NCBI GenBank assembly: GCA_024102665.1
Contig: JAGFJP010000082.1
Location: forward strand, 1 to 59,572
Length of the DNA stretch: 59,572 bases
From: Thiogranum sp.
GTDB taxonomy: Bacteria > Pseudomonadota > Gammaproteobacteria > DSM-19610
Direction of reading: 5' to 3'
Shown here: positions 35,372 through 43,540 of the stretch, piece after piece
Numbering within the stretch: the first letter of the stretch is position 1
Layout: the number at the start of each line of letters is the position of its first letter
The notes under the pieces: model-generated
The model's input: only the letters and a program-made list of their open reading frames with translations
The model's database searches: none
What the model was told of the DNA's origin: nothing
Made by a program: the position numbers and the translations under genes

Positions 35372-36742
35372 CTAGCTGAGATCGTAACGCTTCAGTTTGC
35401 GATACATGGTGCGTTCGCTGACACCCAGCGCCTCCGCCACCCGGCGCCGGTTGCCCTGGTGCTGTTGCAGCAAACGCGCGATGTGCTGTGACTCCAGCTC
35501 ATCGAGCGTGAAATTGCCGGCCGCCTGTGCAACGGCGGCACCATTACAATCGATATTTCTGGCGGGGTCACTCGTACTGTCAGTCTTCCTGCGCGATTTC
35601 ATGCAATTGATGACGGCCGCCACATCGTCTCGATCGATTTTGCCATCCGCGGAATGCGCGGCCGCCACGCTGAGGATATTGCGCAACTCGCGGATGTTGC
35701 CCGGATAGTGATAGCCCTTCAGTTCTTCGATGGCGTCGAGGCTGAGCCAGCAGTGTTTGCCGCTGGCCGCGGCGATGGCTTCGAGCAAAGCCTGAGCCAG
35801 CAGCGGCACATCGTCCAGGCGCTCGCGCAGGCTCGGCACCTGTATATGCAGACAGGCGACGCGGTAATACAGATCCTCGCGGAACGATTTCGCTTCCACG
35901 TCGGAACCCAGGTTGCGGTTGGTGGCGCAGATAATGCGCGCGTTGGTATGCAGCGTCTTGCGCCCGCCGACCCGGCGATACTCGCCGGTCTCCAGCACGC
36001 GCAGCAACTTGGCCTGCAAATGCGCCGGCATTTCACCGATTTCGTCGAGGAACAATGTGCCGCCGTCGACAATTTCGAACAGGCCCTGTTTCTCGCCTAC
36101 GCTGCCCGTGAAAGCGCCGCGTTCGTGACCGAACACTTCGGCCTCGAACAGCGACTCGGTCAGGACGGTGCAGTCCAGCGTCAGAAACGGCTTGTCGCGG
36201 CGCGCCGAGTGCTGGTGAATGAAGTTCGCCGCGAGATCCTTGCCGGTTCCCGTCTCGCCCTGCAGCAACACCGGCGCGTCGGCGGAGGCCGCCAGTCTGA
36301 GCTGTTCAAGGGTGCGCAGGAACACAGACGACTGTCCGACCATGCGCACGCTCTCACTGCAGCTGTGATCGGCTTCGGAAAGATCCTGGATCGCCTCCCC
36401 CAGGTAGACATCGCCGGAATCGGTAAACAGGGGGTACGCCTTGATGCGGACCCGGTGGGCCCGTCCCTGGTTGTCATAGTGAATGTGCAGACACGAGCAG
36501 CCTTCGCTGTATTCAAAGACGTGCTGGTAAGGGCACTCCTCACCGATTTCTGCACAGGGCCTGGCATTCTGGTGACTGACCAGGTAGCAGGGTTTACCGA
36601 CCATCTGCCCGCGATCCGCACCATAAGTGTGCTCGTAGGCCTTGTTGACCGCGACGATTCGGTATTCGCGATCGATGATCACGAAAGGATGATCATGGGT
36701 GTCGACCAGGGATTGCAGGTCGACCGTGGTTTTCGTTTGCAT
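35372..36742 (-). CDS. Sigma-54 activator with Cys-rich PAS domain
   Basis: A 456-residue bacterial enhancer-binding protein. Residues 1-120 form a PAS domain with cysteines at 52, 63, 70, 82 and 84 and a histidine at 57, which could bind a metal or react to redox state. The AAA+ domain has Walker A GETGTGKD (162-169) and the sigma-54 contact loop GAFTGS (209-214). The C-terminus is a Fis-type HTH (RRRVAEALGVSERTMYRKL). The start at 36742 follows GGGGGTG. It likely activates the cytochrome operon downstream. Confidence 0.9.
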   Translation of the reverse strand: MQTKTTVDLQSLVDTHDHPFVIIDREYRIVAVNKAYEHTYGADRGQMVGKPCYLVSHQNARPCAEIGEECPYQHVFEYSEGCSCLHIHYDNQGRAHRVRIKAYPLFTDSGDVYLGEAIQDLSEADHSCSESVRMVGQSSVFLRTLEQLRLAASADAPVLLQGETGTGKDLAANFIHQHSARRDKPFLTLDCTVLTESLFEAEVFGHERGAFTGSVGEKQGLFEIVDGGTLFLDEIGEMPAHLQAKLLRVLETGEYRRVGGRKTLHTNARIICATNRNLGSDVEAKSFREDLYYRVACLHIQVPSLRERLDDVPLLAQALLEAIAAASGKHCWLSLDAIEELKGYHYPGNIRELRNILSVAAAHSADGKIDRDDVAAVINCMKSRRKTDSTSDPARNIDCNGAAVAQAAGNFTLDELESQHIARLLQQHQGNRRRVAEALGVSERTMYRKLKRYDLS

Positions 36743-36839
36743 CCTTCGCACCCCCATGCAAAAGGCATGTTACCGCACCCCTGCGGGCCCCTCTCCTCAT
36801 CCCTGCAGGGTCATTCCACAGTGTAGTCTGCTTTAGCAC

Positions 36840-36855
36840 GCTCGTTAGAACGAGC
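36840..36855. promoter_or_regulatory. Operator-like inverted repeat
   Basis: GCTCGTT-AG-AACGAGC is a perfect 7-bp inverted repeat about 100 bases upstream of the activator start, so it may be an operator for that gene. Flanking it to about 36890 are A/T-rich sequences with ATAACC/GGTTAT arms. Confidence 0.4.
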
Positions 36856-36991
36856 CCACAACATAACCCTCTGTTGTAAACAGGTTATCCCCGCAACGCA
36901 GATTCAGGGGCGGCGCCCGCGCGCACGCCGGGCGGGAAACAGCGCGACCGGGCGCTGTCGCCGCGCCGATCCAAAACGAAGCAAGTGGCGT

Positions 36992-37016
36992 TGGTGCATC
37001 GCCCGTTCCTGGTGCA
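36992..37016. promoter_or_regulatory. Two NtrC-half-site-like repeats
   Basis: TGGTGCA occurs twice, at 36992-36998 and 37010-37016, 18 bp apart in direct orientation. Each matches one half of an NtrC site. They lie about 100-125 bases before the start expected from the sigma-54 promoter at 37091. A complete palindromic NtrC site was not found. A perfect TTGGCGCCAA palindrome follows at about 37045. Confidence 0.3.
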
Positions 37017-37090
37017 GGCGCAACTCCGGACCGACCCGACGGGATTGGCGCCAAAGCCGCAATTGCCCGTATTCCAAGGACTTGGCAAGC

Positions 37091-37106
37091 TGGCATATAT
37101 CCTGCT
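37091..37106 (+). promoter_or_regulatory. Sigma-54 promoter of the electron-conduit operon
   Basis: TGGCATATATCCTGCT keeps the invariant GG-N10-GC and the -24/-12 frame of sigma-54 promoters with two mismatches to TGGCAC-N5-TTGCW. The predicted start is near 37117, leaving a leader of about 165 bases with regulatory hairpins. Confidence 0.75.
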
Positions 37107-37129
37107 GGAGCCAGTCCATCTTTCCGGCT

Positions 37130-37181
37130 GCTGCAATGGCGCAGCGACGAGCCCGGAGCCCGTCAGCCGCCGCCGGCTGAC
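37130..37181 (+). promoter_or_regulatory. Candidate ANTAR-binding tandem hairpins
   Basis: Hairpin 1 is GCTGC-AATGGC-GCAGC (37130-37145). Its six-base loop has A at position 1 and G at position 4, the conserved bases of ANTAR target RNAs. Hairpin 2 is GTCAGCCGCCGCCGGCTGAC (37162-37181), a 7-bp stem with a six-base loop GCCGCC that keeps G4 but not A1. A terminator follows 11 bases later. The arrangement is that of nitrate-responsive antitermination leaders. Confidence 0.65.
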
Positions 37182-37192
37182 AACGGACACAG

Positions 37193-37244
37193 GCGTCCAT
37201 TCCGCCAGGCCATGCGGCCCGCGCGGTGTGGACGCTTTTTTTTT
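37193..37244 (+). terminator. Leader terminator before the electron-conduit operon
   Basis: GCGTCCA (37193-37199) pairs with TGGACGC (37229-37235), and CCGC with GCGG inside it. Nine T follow directly (37236-37244). It is a textbook intrinsic terminator, yet it lies between the sigma-54 promoter and the 37283 start codon, so it must be bypassed for expression. Confidence 0.88.
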
Positions 37245-37282
37245 GGAACAGGACACGTGCAAAGCGGGAAAGCAAATAAACG

Positions 37283-39286
37283 ATGTCGGCTGTAGCAACA
37301 GGACCTGCGCTGGAGATCGACGGCGACCGCAGCGCCTCACCGGTGGTGGCCTCACCGGTGGTGGTGATCGGCACCGGTCCGGTCGGGATACGCGTCGTCG
37401 AGGAACTGCTGCAGCGTGACCCGCGCACACCGGTGGTCATCTACGGCAACGAACCCTGGGAACCCTACAACCGCGTGCGTCTGTCGTCGTTGCTGACCGG
37501 CGAACTCAACCTGTCCGGCATTCAGAACCCTGTCAGGCTGCCAGCGACGCACCGTGTGGTCCAGCACCACGACTGCGAAATCGTCTCCATCGATCGTGAG
37601 CGGCGCATCGTCACCGACCGCTTCGGGGGATGCCAGCGCTGGTCGCGCCTGATCCTCGCCACCGGCTCCAGTCCGCGCATACCTTTTATCGAGGGCATCG
37701 ACAAGCAGGGCATATTCACGTTCCGCAATCTCAATGACGCCCAACGCCTGATGGCGCGGCGCACCCGCAGCCGCCATGCCATTGTGCTCGGTGGTGGCCT
37801 GCTGGGACTGGAGGCGGCCTGGGGGCTGCGCAAGTACCATACCCAGGTCACGGTGCTGGAACACGCCACGCGGCTGATGGCCCGCCAACTCGATGACGAC
37901 GCAGCGGAACTGCTGCGCGAACATCTGCTGGCGCAGGGCATCCACATTCTGCTCGGCAATTCGATCAAAACCGTGCTCGGCGACAACAGCATCAGCGGTG
38001 TGCGGCTGCGTTCCGGCCGCGAGATCGCCTGCGACACGCTGGTCATCTCGGCGGGCATTCAACCCAATATCGAACTGGCGCGGGACGCCGGCCTGTCGGT
38101 CGGCACCGGCATCCGCGTCAACGACCGCATGCAGACCAGCGACGCGGATATCTACGCTGTTGGCGAATGCGCCGAGCACCGCAACCAAGTCTACGGACTG
38201 GTGGCGCCGGGACTGGAACAGGCAGGCGTCGCGGCGCACTGCATCCTCGGCGGCGATTCGCGGTTTGCCGGCGCCCGCTCCGCCACCCGTCTCAAGGTAG
38301 TCGGCGTGCCGGTTTTCAGCATGGGCCGCACCGGCGAGCAGGAACCGCTTTCGCAGTTGAAAACCGTCAGCTGGCGCGGCTGCGACAACCGTTCCTATCG
38401 CCGCCTGCTGCTCAGGCGCAACCGCCTGGTGGGCGCCATCGGCTTCGGCGAATGGAAGGAGTCCAGCCGCGTGCAGGAAGCGCTGGACCGCTCGCGCATC
38501 ATCTGGCCGTGGCAGCAACGGCGCTTCGCCAAACGCGGTCAGCTGTGGCCGGGACAGGACGCGGCGGATGTCAACGACTGGCCCGCCGCAGCCGTGGTAT
38601 GCCAGTGCACAGGCGTCACGCGCGGCACGCTGAGCCGAGCGCTGCGCGCCGGTCACGCCAGTGTCGAGGCGTTGTCGGAACAGACCGGCGCGGCCTCGGT
38701 GTGCGGTGGTTGCAAACCGTTGCTGGCGGATCTGGCCGGCTCGGCTGCAACTGCCGCCGAGGCCGGTCACCGCACGCTGCTGTGGTCGGGCATCGCGGGC
38801 CTGCTCGCGGTGCTGGCGTTGCTGTTTCTGCCGCCGGTTCCCTACGCCAACAGCGTACAGCTGCCGGTGCGCTGGGACCGCCTGTGGTCGGACTCGCTGT
38901 TCAAGCAGATCAGCGGTTTCAGTCTGCTCGGCATCGGCCTGCTGGTCAGCCTGATCAGCCTGCGCAAGCGCGTGACGCGCTTCGCGGCGGGCGCGTTCAG
39001 CAGCTGGCGCCTCTGGCACGTGGTGTTCGGCACCCTGGCCGCGGCGCTGCTGCTCGCTCATACCGGCCTGCGCCTGGGTTCGAATCTCAATCTGCTGCTG
39101 ATGCTGGTATTCAGCGCGCTGCTGCTGGTGGGTTCGGTGGCGGGCGCCACTATCGGCGTGCAACACCGTCTGCCGCGCGCTACGGCGAGGCGCACCCGCG
39201 AAGTCGCGCTGTGGATGCACATTCTGCTCATCTGGCCACTCCCCGTGCTGCTCGGTTTCCATGTCCTCAAGACTTACTGGTTCTGA
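37283..39286 (+). CDS. NirB-like FAD/[2Fe-2S] protein fused to a membrane cytochrome b domain
   Basis: A 667-residue fusion. Residues 25-330 form a FAD/NAD(P)H oxidoreductase as in NirB (VVVIGTGPVGIRVVEELL, VLGGGLLGLEAAWGL, SDADIYAVGECAEH). A BFD-like [2Fe-2S] domain has CxC at 440/442 and CxxC at 473/476. Residues about 495-667 hold five helices with two HX13H pairs (His579/593 and His646/660), the spacing of bis-His heme b sites. The siroheme/4Fe-4S part of NirB is absent. It probably carries electrons from NAD(P)H across the inner membrane to the 11-heme protein encoded 3 bp downstream. Confidence 0.8.
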   Translation: MSAVATGPALEIDGDRSASPVVASPVVVIGTGPVGIRVVEELLQRDPRTPVVIYGNEPWEPYNRVRLSSLLTGELNLSGIQNPVRLPATHRVVQHHDCEIVSIDRERRIVTDRFGGCQRWSRLILATGSSPRIPFIEGIDKQGIFTFRNLNDAQRLMARRTRSRHAIVLGGGLLGLEAAWGLRKYHTQVTVLEHATRLMARQLDDDAAELLREHLLAQGIHILLGNSIKTVLGDNSISGVRLRSGREIACDTLVISAGIQPNIELARDAGLSVGTGIRVNDRMQTSDADIYAVGECAEHRNQVYGLVAPGLEQAGVAAHCILGGDSRFAGARSATRLKVVGVPVFSMGRTGEQEPLSQLKTVSWRGCDNRSYRRLLLRRNRLVGAIGFGEWKESSRVQEALDRSRIIWPWQQRRFAKRGQLWPGQDAADVNDWPAAAVVCQCTGVTRGTLSRALRAGHASVEALSEQTGAASVCGGCKPLLADLAGSAATAAEAGHRTLLWSGIAGLLAVLALLFLPPVPYANSVQLPVRWDRLWSDSLFKQISGFSLLGIGLLVSLISLRKRVTRFAAGAFSSWRLWHVVFGTLAAALLLAHTGLRLGSNLNLLLMLVFSALLLVGSVAGATIGVQHRLPRATARRTREVALWMHILLIWPLPVLLGFHVLKTYWF

Positions 39287-39289
39287 TGC

Positions 39290-40705
39290 ATGGCTGGAAA
39301 CGGGCGCGTCCGGCATCGCAGGTTCTGGTTGACATGGTTAGTGCTGACACTGGGAGCAGCTGCATGGCTGGGGCACACAATGCTGAATACCCCTGACAAG
39401 TCGTTGTTCATGCCCGGCGCCCTCAGCCCCGGGCATCACCAGCTCGGCGACGCCTGCGAGGCCTGCCACAGCGATCCGCTCGGCGGTGGAGAGGTGTTAC
39501 AGCAAGCCTGCGTCGACTGTCACGGCGAAGAACGCGTCAAACCCACCGATTCACACCCGCGGACCAAGTTCACCGACCCGCGCAACGCCGACCGTCTGCA
39601 AAAAATCAATGTGCTGCTGTGCACCAGCTGCCACCTCGAGCACCGTCCCGAAATCACGCGCAAAGACGGCCTTACCGAGCCGCGCGACCTGTGTTTTCAC
39701 TGCCACGAAAGCATCGGCGAGGACCGCCCCAGCCACCTCGGCATGGGCTTCGACTCCTGCACGGATTCCGGTTGCCACAACTTCCACAACAACCGCGCGC
39801 TGTACACCGATTTCCTGCTCAAGCACCTGCAGCAGCCGGAGCTTCTCGAGCAACCCGTTCTGCCGGCGCGCGAGTTCGCTGAGCGCCTGGAAGAAATCCT
39901 GGAGTATCCGCGCGACCTTTACCCCGTGCAGCCGCTGGGTGAAGCCGATATCGACGCCCCGCAAAACGCGGCATCCGACGCCTCGATCAACGCCGACTGG
40001 CTGGCAAGCGGCCACGCGCAGGCCGGCGTCAACTGCAGCGCCTGCCACGCCACAGGCGACAGTGATGTCGCGGCATCAAACTGGAACGACCATCCCGGCC
40101 GGCAAGGTTGCGCGCAGTGTCACGATCCTGAAATCGAACGCTTCGGCAAAGGCAAGCATGGCATGCGGCTGGCCGCCGGACTGGAGCCGATGACGCCCGC
40201 CGACGCGCGCTTGCCCATGAAAACGGATGCGGCGCACAGCGCGCTGACCTGCAACGCATGCCATCCCGCGCACCGCTACGACACCCGCGACGCCGCTGTC
40301 GACGCCTGTCTCGCCTGCCACGACGACCGGCACAGTCTGGCCTACGAAGATTCGCCGCACTTCAGGTTGTGGCAACAGGAAGCCGCCGGAGAACTTCCCG
40401 AGGGCAGCGGCGTGTCCTGCGCCAGCTGCCATATGCCGCGCGTCGACCACGAGGTCAACGACTGGATGAGCCGCGTCATGGTCGATCACAACCAGAGCGC
40501 CACGCTGTCGCCGAATTCGAAAATGATCCGCCCGGCCTGCCTGCACTGCCACGGCCTCGGCTTCGCCATCGATGCGCTGGCGGACGCCGCCCTGATCGCG
40601 CGCAATTTTCAGGGCCGGCCTGCTGTGCATGTCGAAAGCATGGCCATGGCGGAACGCGATCTGCAGCGGGCGCAGCAGGAAAAAGCGCAGAGCGAATCCG
40701 AATGA
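39290..40705 (+). CDS. Periplasmic 11-heme cytochrome c
   Basis: A 471-residue protein with an N-terminal membrane anchor (WLTWLVLTLGAAAWLGHTML). It has ten CxxCH sites (CEACH, CVDCH, CTSCH, CFHCH, CSACH, CAQCH, CNACH, CLACH, CASCH, CLHCH) and one wider CTDSGCH site. No CxxCK is present, so it is not NrfA-type at the active-site heme. Four bases separate its start from the stop of the fusion gene, so the two are translationally coupled. It may be the periplasmic electron acceptor or the reductase itself. The family was not recognised. Confidence 0.82.
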   Translation: MAGNGRVRHRRFWLTWLVLTLGAAAWLGHTMLNTPDKSLFMPGALSPGHHQLGDACEACHSDPLGGGEVLQQACVDCHGEERVKPTDSHPRTKFTDPRNADRLQKINVLLCTSCHLEHRPEITRKDGLTEPRDLCFHCHESIGEDRPSHLGMGFDSCTDSGCHNFHNNRALYTDFLLKHLQQPELLEQPVLPAREFAERLEEILEYPRDLYPVQPLGEADIDAPQNAASDASINADWLASGHAQAGVNCSACHATGDSDVAASNWNDHPGRQGCAQCHDPEIERFGKGKHGMRLAAGLEPMTPADARLPMKTDAAHSALTCNACHPAHRYDTRDAAVDACLACHDDRHSLAYEDSPHFRLWQQEAAGELPEGSGVSCASCHMPRVDHEVNDWMSRVMVDHNQSATLSPNSKMIRPACLHCHGLGFAIDALADAALIARNFQGRPAVHVESMAMAERDLQRAQQEKAQSESE

Positions 40706-40775
40706 TCGAACCCGTTTTCAACCCGGGCGCAGGCCCGGAACAACCAGGCAATCAACGACAGGAAGGAGCGACACC

Positions 40776-41381
40776 ATGAAAATCACGCGCAAATCCGCCC
40801 TCGCGCTGGGCACAACAGTCTCGGCCGTGGCACTGACCACGGCTATCGCCGCCACCGAACCGGGCGCGACACCGTCCATTACACCCAAGGCCATGGCCGA
40901 CGCCCTGCATCTGGTGATGGATTCCGACCGCACCATCTATACACAGAAAATCGTCAACCGCCTGGTGAAAAAGGAGAAGGTGATCACGGCCAGCGAGCAT
41001 TTCGAAGACGACAAGGCGCTGGTGCTGCCCGCGCAGATGTTCCGCTTCGGTGCCGAACTGGTCGCCAAACGCGCTGAGAAACTCGACGACGTGAATTTCA
41101 CCTATTCATTGCAGTCGCTGTGGCCGGTCAACAAACAGAACGCACCCAAGACCGACGCAGAGAAGACCGGCCTGCAATTCATCGCCGACAACAAGGGCAA
41201 GAACTACTACACCGAAGAAACGCTGGGCGGAACCAGGTACTTCACCGCCGTTTATCCCGACGTGGGCGTGGCCCCGGTGTGCGTGTCCTGCCACAACGAG
41301 CACAAGGACTCGCCGCGGCGTGATTTCAAGCTCGGCGACGTGATGGGCGGCGTCGTGATCCGCATCCCGCTGGACAGCTGA
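40776..41381 (+). CDS. Tll0287-like monoheme protein (DUF3365)
   Basis: A 201-residue exported protein. A signal peptide (LALGTTVSAVALTTAIAATE) precedes a domain with one heme site, CVSCHNEH, near the C-terminus, and the NYYTEETLGGTRYFTAVYPDVGVAPVCVSC-type pattern (shown in part) of the Tll0287-like/DUF3365 family, often part of heme sensor or redox proteins. It starts after AGGAAGGAG. Five bases separate it from the next cytochrome gene. Role in the module is inferred as an electron carrier or sensor. Confidence 0.78.
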   Translation: MKITRKSALALGTTVSAVALTTAIAATEPGATPSITPKAMADALHLVMDSDRTIYTQKIVNRLVKKEKVITASEHFEDDKALVLPAQMFRFGAELVAKRAEKLDDVNFTYSLQSLWPVNKQNAPKTDAEKTGLQFIADNKGKNYYTEETLGGTRYFTAVYPDVGVAPVCVSCHNEHKDSPRRDFKLGDVMGGVVIRIPLDS

Positions 41382-41386
41382 CGACC

Positions 41387-41761
41387 ATGGCGCTGCGCGC
41401 AACCCTGGCCTGCGCGCTGGCGGCTGCCTCCATGACGGCTGCCGGCGAGAACGCTGCGTACCGGCAGTTTGCAGATGAACACCTCGCCGCGGGGCGTTCG
41501 CTCTGGATCGCCAATTGCGAAGGCTGTCATGGCTACGGCATCGCCGGCGCGCCGGTTCCGATGGAACCGTCGGACTGGCGGCCGCGGCTGGCCAAAGGCA
41601 GGACGGTGCTTTACGACCATGCCATCAACGGTTTCTTCGGTCCCGATGACACCCTGATGCCGGAGCGTGGCGGCAATCCTGAACTCACTGACGCACAGGT
41701 CAAAGCCGCGGTCGATTACATGACCGCCCTGGCCGGTTATTACATTCAACAAAAGAGGTAA
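41387..41761 (+). CDS. Small class I cytochrome c
   Basis: A 124-residue exported cytochrome. The signal peptide is at residues 1-18. The single heme site is CEGCHGYG, and the distal methionine is in LMPERGG, followed by the helix AQVKAAVDYMTALA, as in c5-like cytochromes. It is probably a mobile periplasmic carrier for the module. Spacing to both neighbours is about 5 bp. Confidence 0.88.
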   Translation: MALRATLACALAAASMTAAGENAAYRQFADEHLAAGRSLWIANCEGCHGYGIAGAPVPMEPSDWRPRLAKGRTVLYDHAINGFFGPDDTLMPERGGNPELTDAQVKAAVDYMTALAGYYIQQKR

Positions 41762-41766
41762 ACCTA

Positions 41767-42183
41767 ATGACACCCGAACAAGCTGCACTGGTAAAAACAT
41801 CCTGGGCGAAAGTCGTGCCGATTGCCGACAAGGCAGCGGAGCTGTTCTACGGCAAACTGTTCGAACTGGACCCGTCGCTCAGATCCATGTTCAAGGGCGA
41901 CATGGCCGAACAGGGACAGAAACTGATGCGCATGATCAACACCGCCGTCAACGGTCTGGACCGTCTCGACGCCATCGTTCCCGCCGTCCAGCAACTCGGC
42001 GTCCGCCACGTGGGCTACGGCGTCACCGACGCCCACTATGACACCGTCGGCACCGCGTTGATCTGGACGCTCGGACAGGGTCTCGGCGATGCCTTCACCG
42101 AAGAGGTACAGACCGCGTGGGCGACAGTATATGGCGTGCTCGCCGGCACCATGAAATCCGCCGCCGCCGAGGCGGCCGCCTGA
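41767..42183 (+). CDS. Single-domain globin
   Basis: A 138-residue globin of the Vitreoscilla/flavohemoglobin fold, without a reductase domain. The proximal histidine is in GVRHVGYGV, and the E7 position has Gln in EQGQKLMRMI, as in bacterial globins that bind O2 or NO. The TLGQGLGDAFTEEVQTAWATVYGVLA helices complete the fold. It has no signal peptide and is thus cytosolic, unlike the cytochromes beside it. NO detoxification or O2 binding is an inference from context. Confidence 0.88.
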   Translation: MTPEQAALVKTSWAKVVPIADKAAELFYGKLFELDPSLRSMFKGDMAEQGQKLMRMINTAVNGLDRLDAIVPAVQQLGVRHVGYGVTDAHYDTVGTALIWTLGQGLGDAFTEEVQTAWATVYGVLAGTMKSAAAEAAA

Positions 42184-42232
42184 TCTGATTTTTTCCAGGG
42201 TGTAACGACGCACCCGCCTGACAGTGGCGTTT

Positions 42233-42281
42233 GAGCGGTGTATCCCGCACCGCTCGGACCCGCTGTTGCCGGATGACCGGC
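42233..42281. other. Two hairpins between globin and porin genes
   Basis: GAGCGGTG-TATCCCG-CACCGCTC (42233-42255, 8-bp perfect stem) and TGCCGG-ATGA-CCGGCA (about 42268-42283, 6-bp stem) lie in the 142-base gap. Neither is followed by a T-run. They may reduce expression of the downstream porin relative to the operon. Confidence 0.55.
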
Positions 42282-42325
42282 AAGCAGCGGGAATGATGAC
42301 AACAAGACACCGGAGACACCCGCAA

Positions 42326-43534
42326 ATGAACCGATTTTTTCCCTGCTCACGGCTCAAGCCGAGCCTTGTCTTTACCCTTGCCGCACTGGCAGGTCTGACG
42401 GCACCGGCACAGGCCGCCAGCTTCACCGAGGCACTCACCGGCGGCACGCCGGCACTCGACGTGCGAGTGCGTTACGAAAACGTCGACCAGGACAACGGTC
42501 TCGACGACGCCGACGCCCTGACGCTGCGCGCCCGGCTGGGCTACACCGGCGGTGCATACATGAACACCAGCGGCTTTATCGAAATGGAACACACCTCGGC
42601 GCTGGTCGAAGACTACAACAGCGGCCCCGGCGGCAACGGCAGGACACAGTTCCCGGTGGTTGCCGATCCCGAAATCACAGAGCTTAACCAGGCCTTTCTG
42701 TCCTTTACCGGGCTGCCGGGTACGCTGCTGAAAGCCGGCCGTCAGCGCATCATCCTCGACAACGCCCGCTTCGTCGGCAACGTTGGCTGGCGTCAGAACG
42801 AACAGACCTATGACGCAGCGCTGCTCAGCAATACGTCCCTGCCCGACACTGTCCTCACCTACGCCTACCTCACCAGCAGCAAAACCATTCTGGGCGACGA
42901 CGTCGATATCACCAGCACGCACCTGATCAATGCCAGCTACAAGGGACTCGGCTTCGGCACCCTGACAGCATACGGCTATTTGATCGAGTTCGACGACGCG
43001 CCCGCCACCTCGCAGCAAACGCTCGGCGCGCGCTTCGACGGCTCCACCGGCCTGGGCGATGTGAAGCTGCTGTATACGCTTGAGCTGGCACAACAGAGCG
43101 ATTACGAGGACGGCAACAACGGCATCGACGCGGACTATCGGCACTTCGTTCTCGGTGCAACCTTCAGCGGGATCACCGCCACGGCCGGCTATGAACTGCT
43201 TGGCGCCGACGACTTCAGCGGTTTCGAAACCCCGCTGGCGACCAAGCACGCCTTCAACGGCTGGGCCGATATTTTCCTCAACACGCCCGTCGACGGTCTG
43301 GAGGATACCTATATCGGGCTCGGCGGAATGCTCGCGGGTATCAAGCTGCTGGCGGTGTACCACGATTTCCAGGCCGACAAGGGCAACCTGGACTACGGCA
43401 CGGAACTCGACCTGCTGGCGGCAAAAAAACTCGGCAAGAATTATTCCGCGGGCCTCAAGTACGCCAGCTACGATGCTGACGACTTCGCCGTCGACACCGA
43501 CAAGTTCTGGGTATGGGGCGAAGCGAAGTTCTGA
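42326..43534 (+). CDS. Outer-membrane porin, alginate-export-like
   Basis: A 402-residue protein with a signal peptide (LVFTLAALAGLTAPAQAA). Repeating amphipathic strands, RVRYENVDQD and RLGYTGGAYMNTSGFIEMEH near the start, QAFLSFTGLPGTLLKAGRQ and the final aromatic KFWVWGEAKF are typical of 18-stranded OM channels annotated as alginate-export or porin families. GGAG precedes the start. Position between the cytochromes and the Nrt transporter suggests it admits nitrate, nitrite or another anion to the periplasm. Confidence 0.8.
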   Translation: MNRFFPCSRLKPSLVFTLAALAGLTAPAQAASFTEALTGGTPALDVRVRYENVDQDNGLDDADALTLRARLGYTGGAYMNTSGFIEMEHTSALVEDYNSGPGGNGRTQFPVVADPEITELNQAFLSFTGLPGTLLKAGRQRIILDNARFVGNVGWRQNEQTYDAALLSNTSLPDTVLTYAYLTSSKTILGDDVDITSTHLINASYKGLGFGTLTAYGYLIEFDDAPATSQQTLGARFDGSTGLGDVKLLYTLELAQQSDYEDGNNGIDADYRHFVLGATFSGITATAGYELLGADDFSGFETPLATKHAFNGWADIFLNTPVDGLEDTYIGLGGMLAGIKLLAVYHDFQADKGNLDYGTELDLLAAKKLGKNYSAGLKYASYDADDFAVDTDKFWVWGEAKF

Positions 43535-43540
43535 ACCATC

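Noticed and set aside
37352-39316. A 654-codon open frame on the minus strand
   Set aside because: Antisense to the FAD/cytochrome b fusion; the translation is Gln/His/Arg-rich low-complexity sequence.
39290-40705. Identification of the 11-heme protein as NrfA or an octaheme nitrite reductase
   Set aside because: No CxxCK heme site and a different number of hemes; the family could not be assigned.
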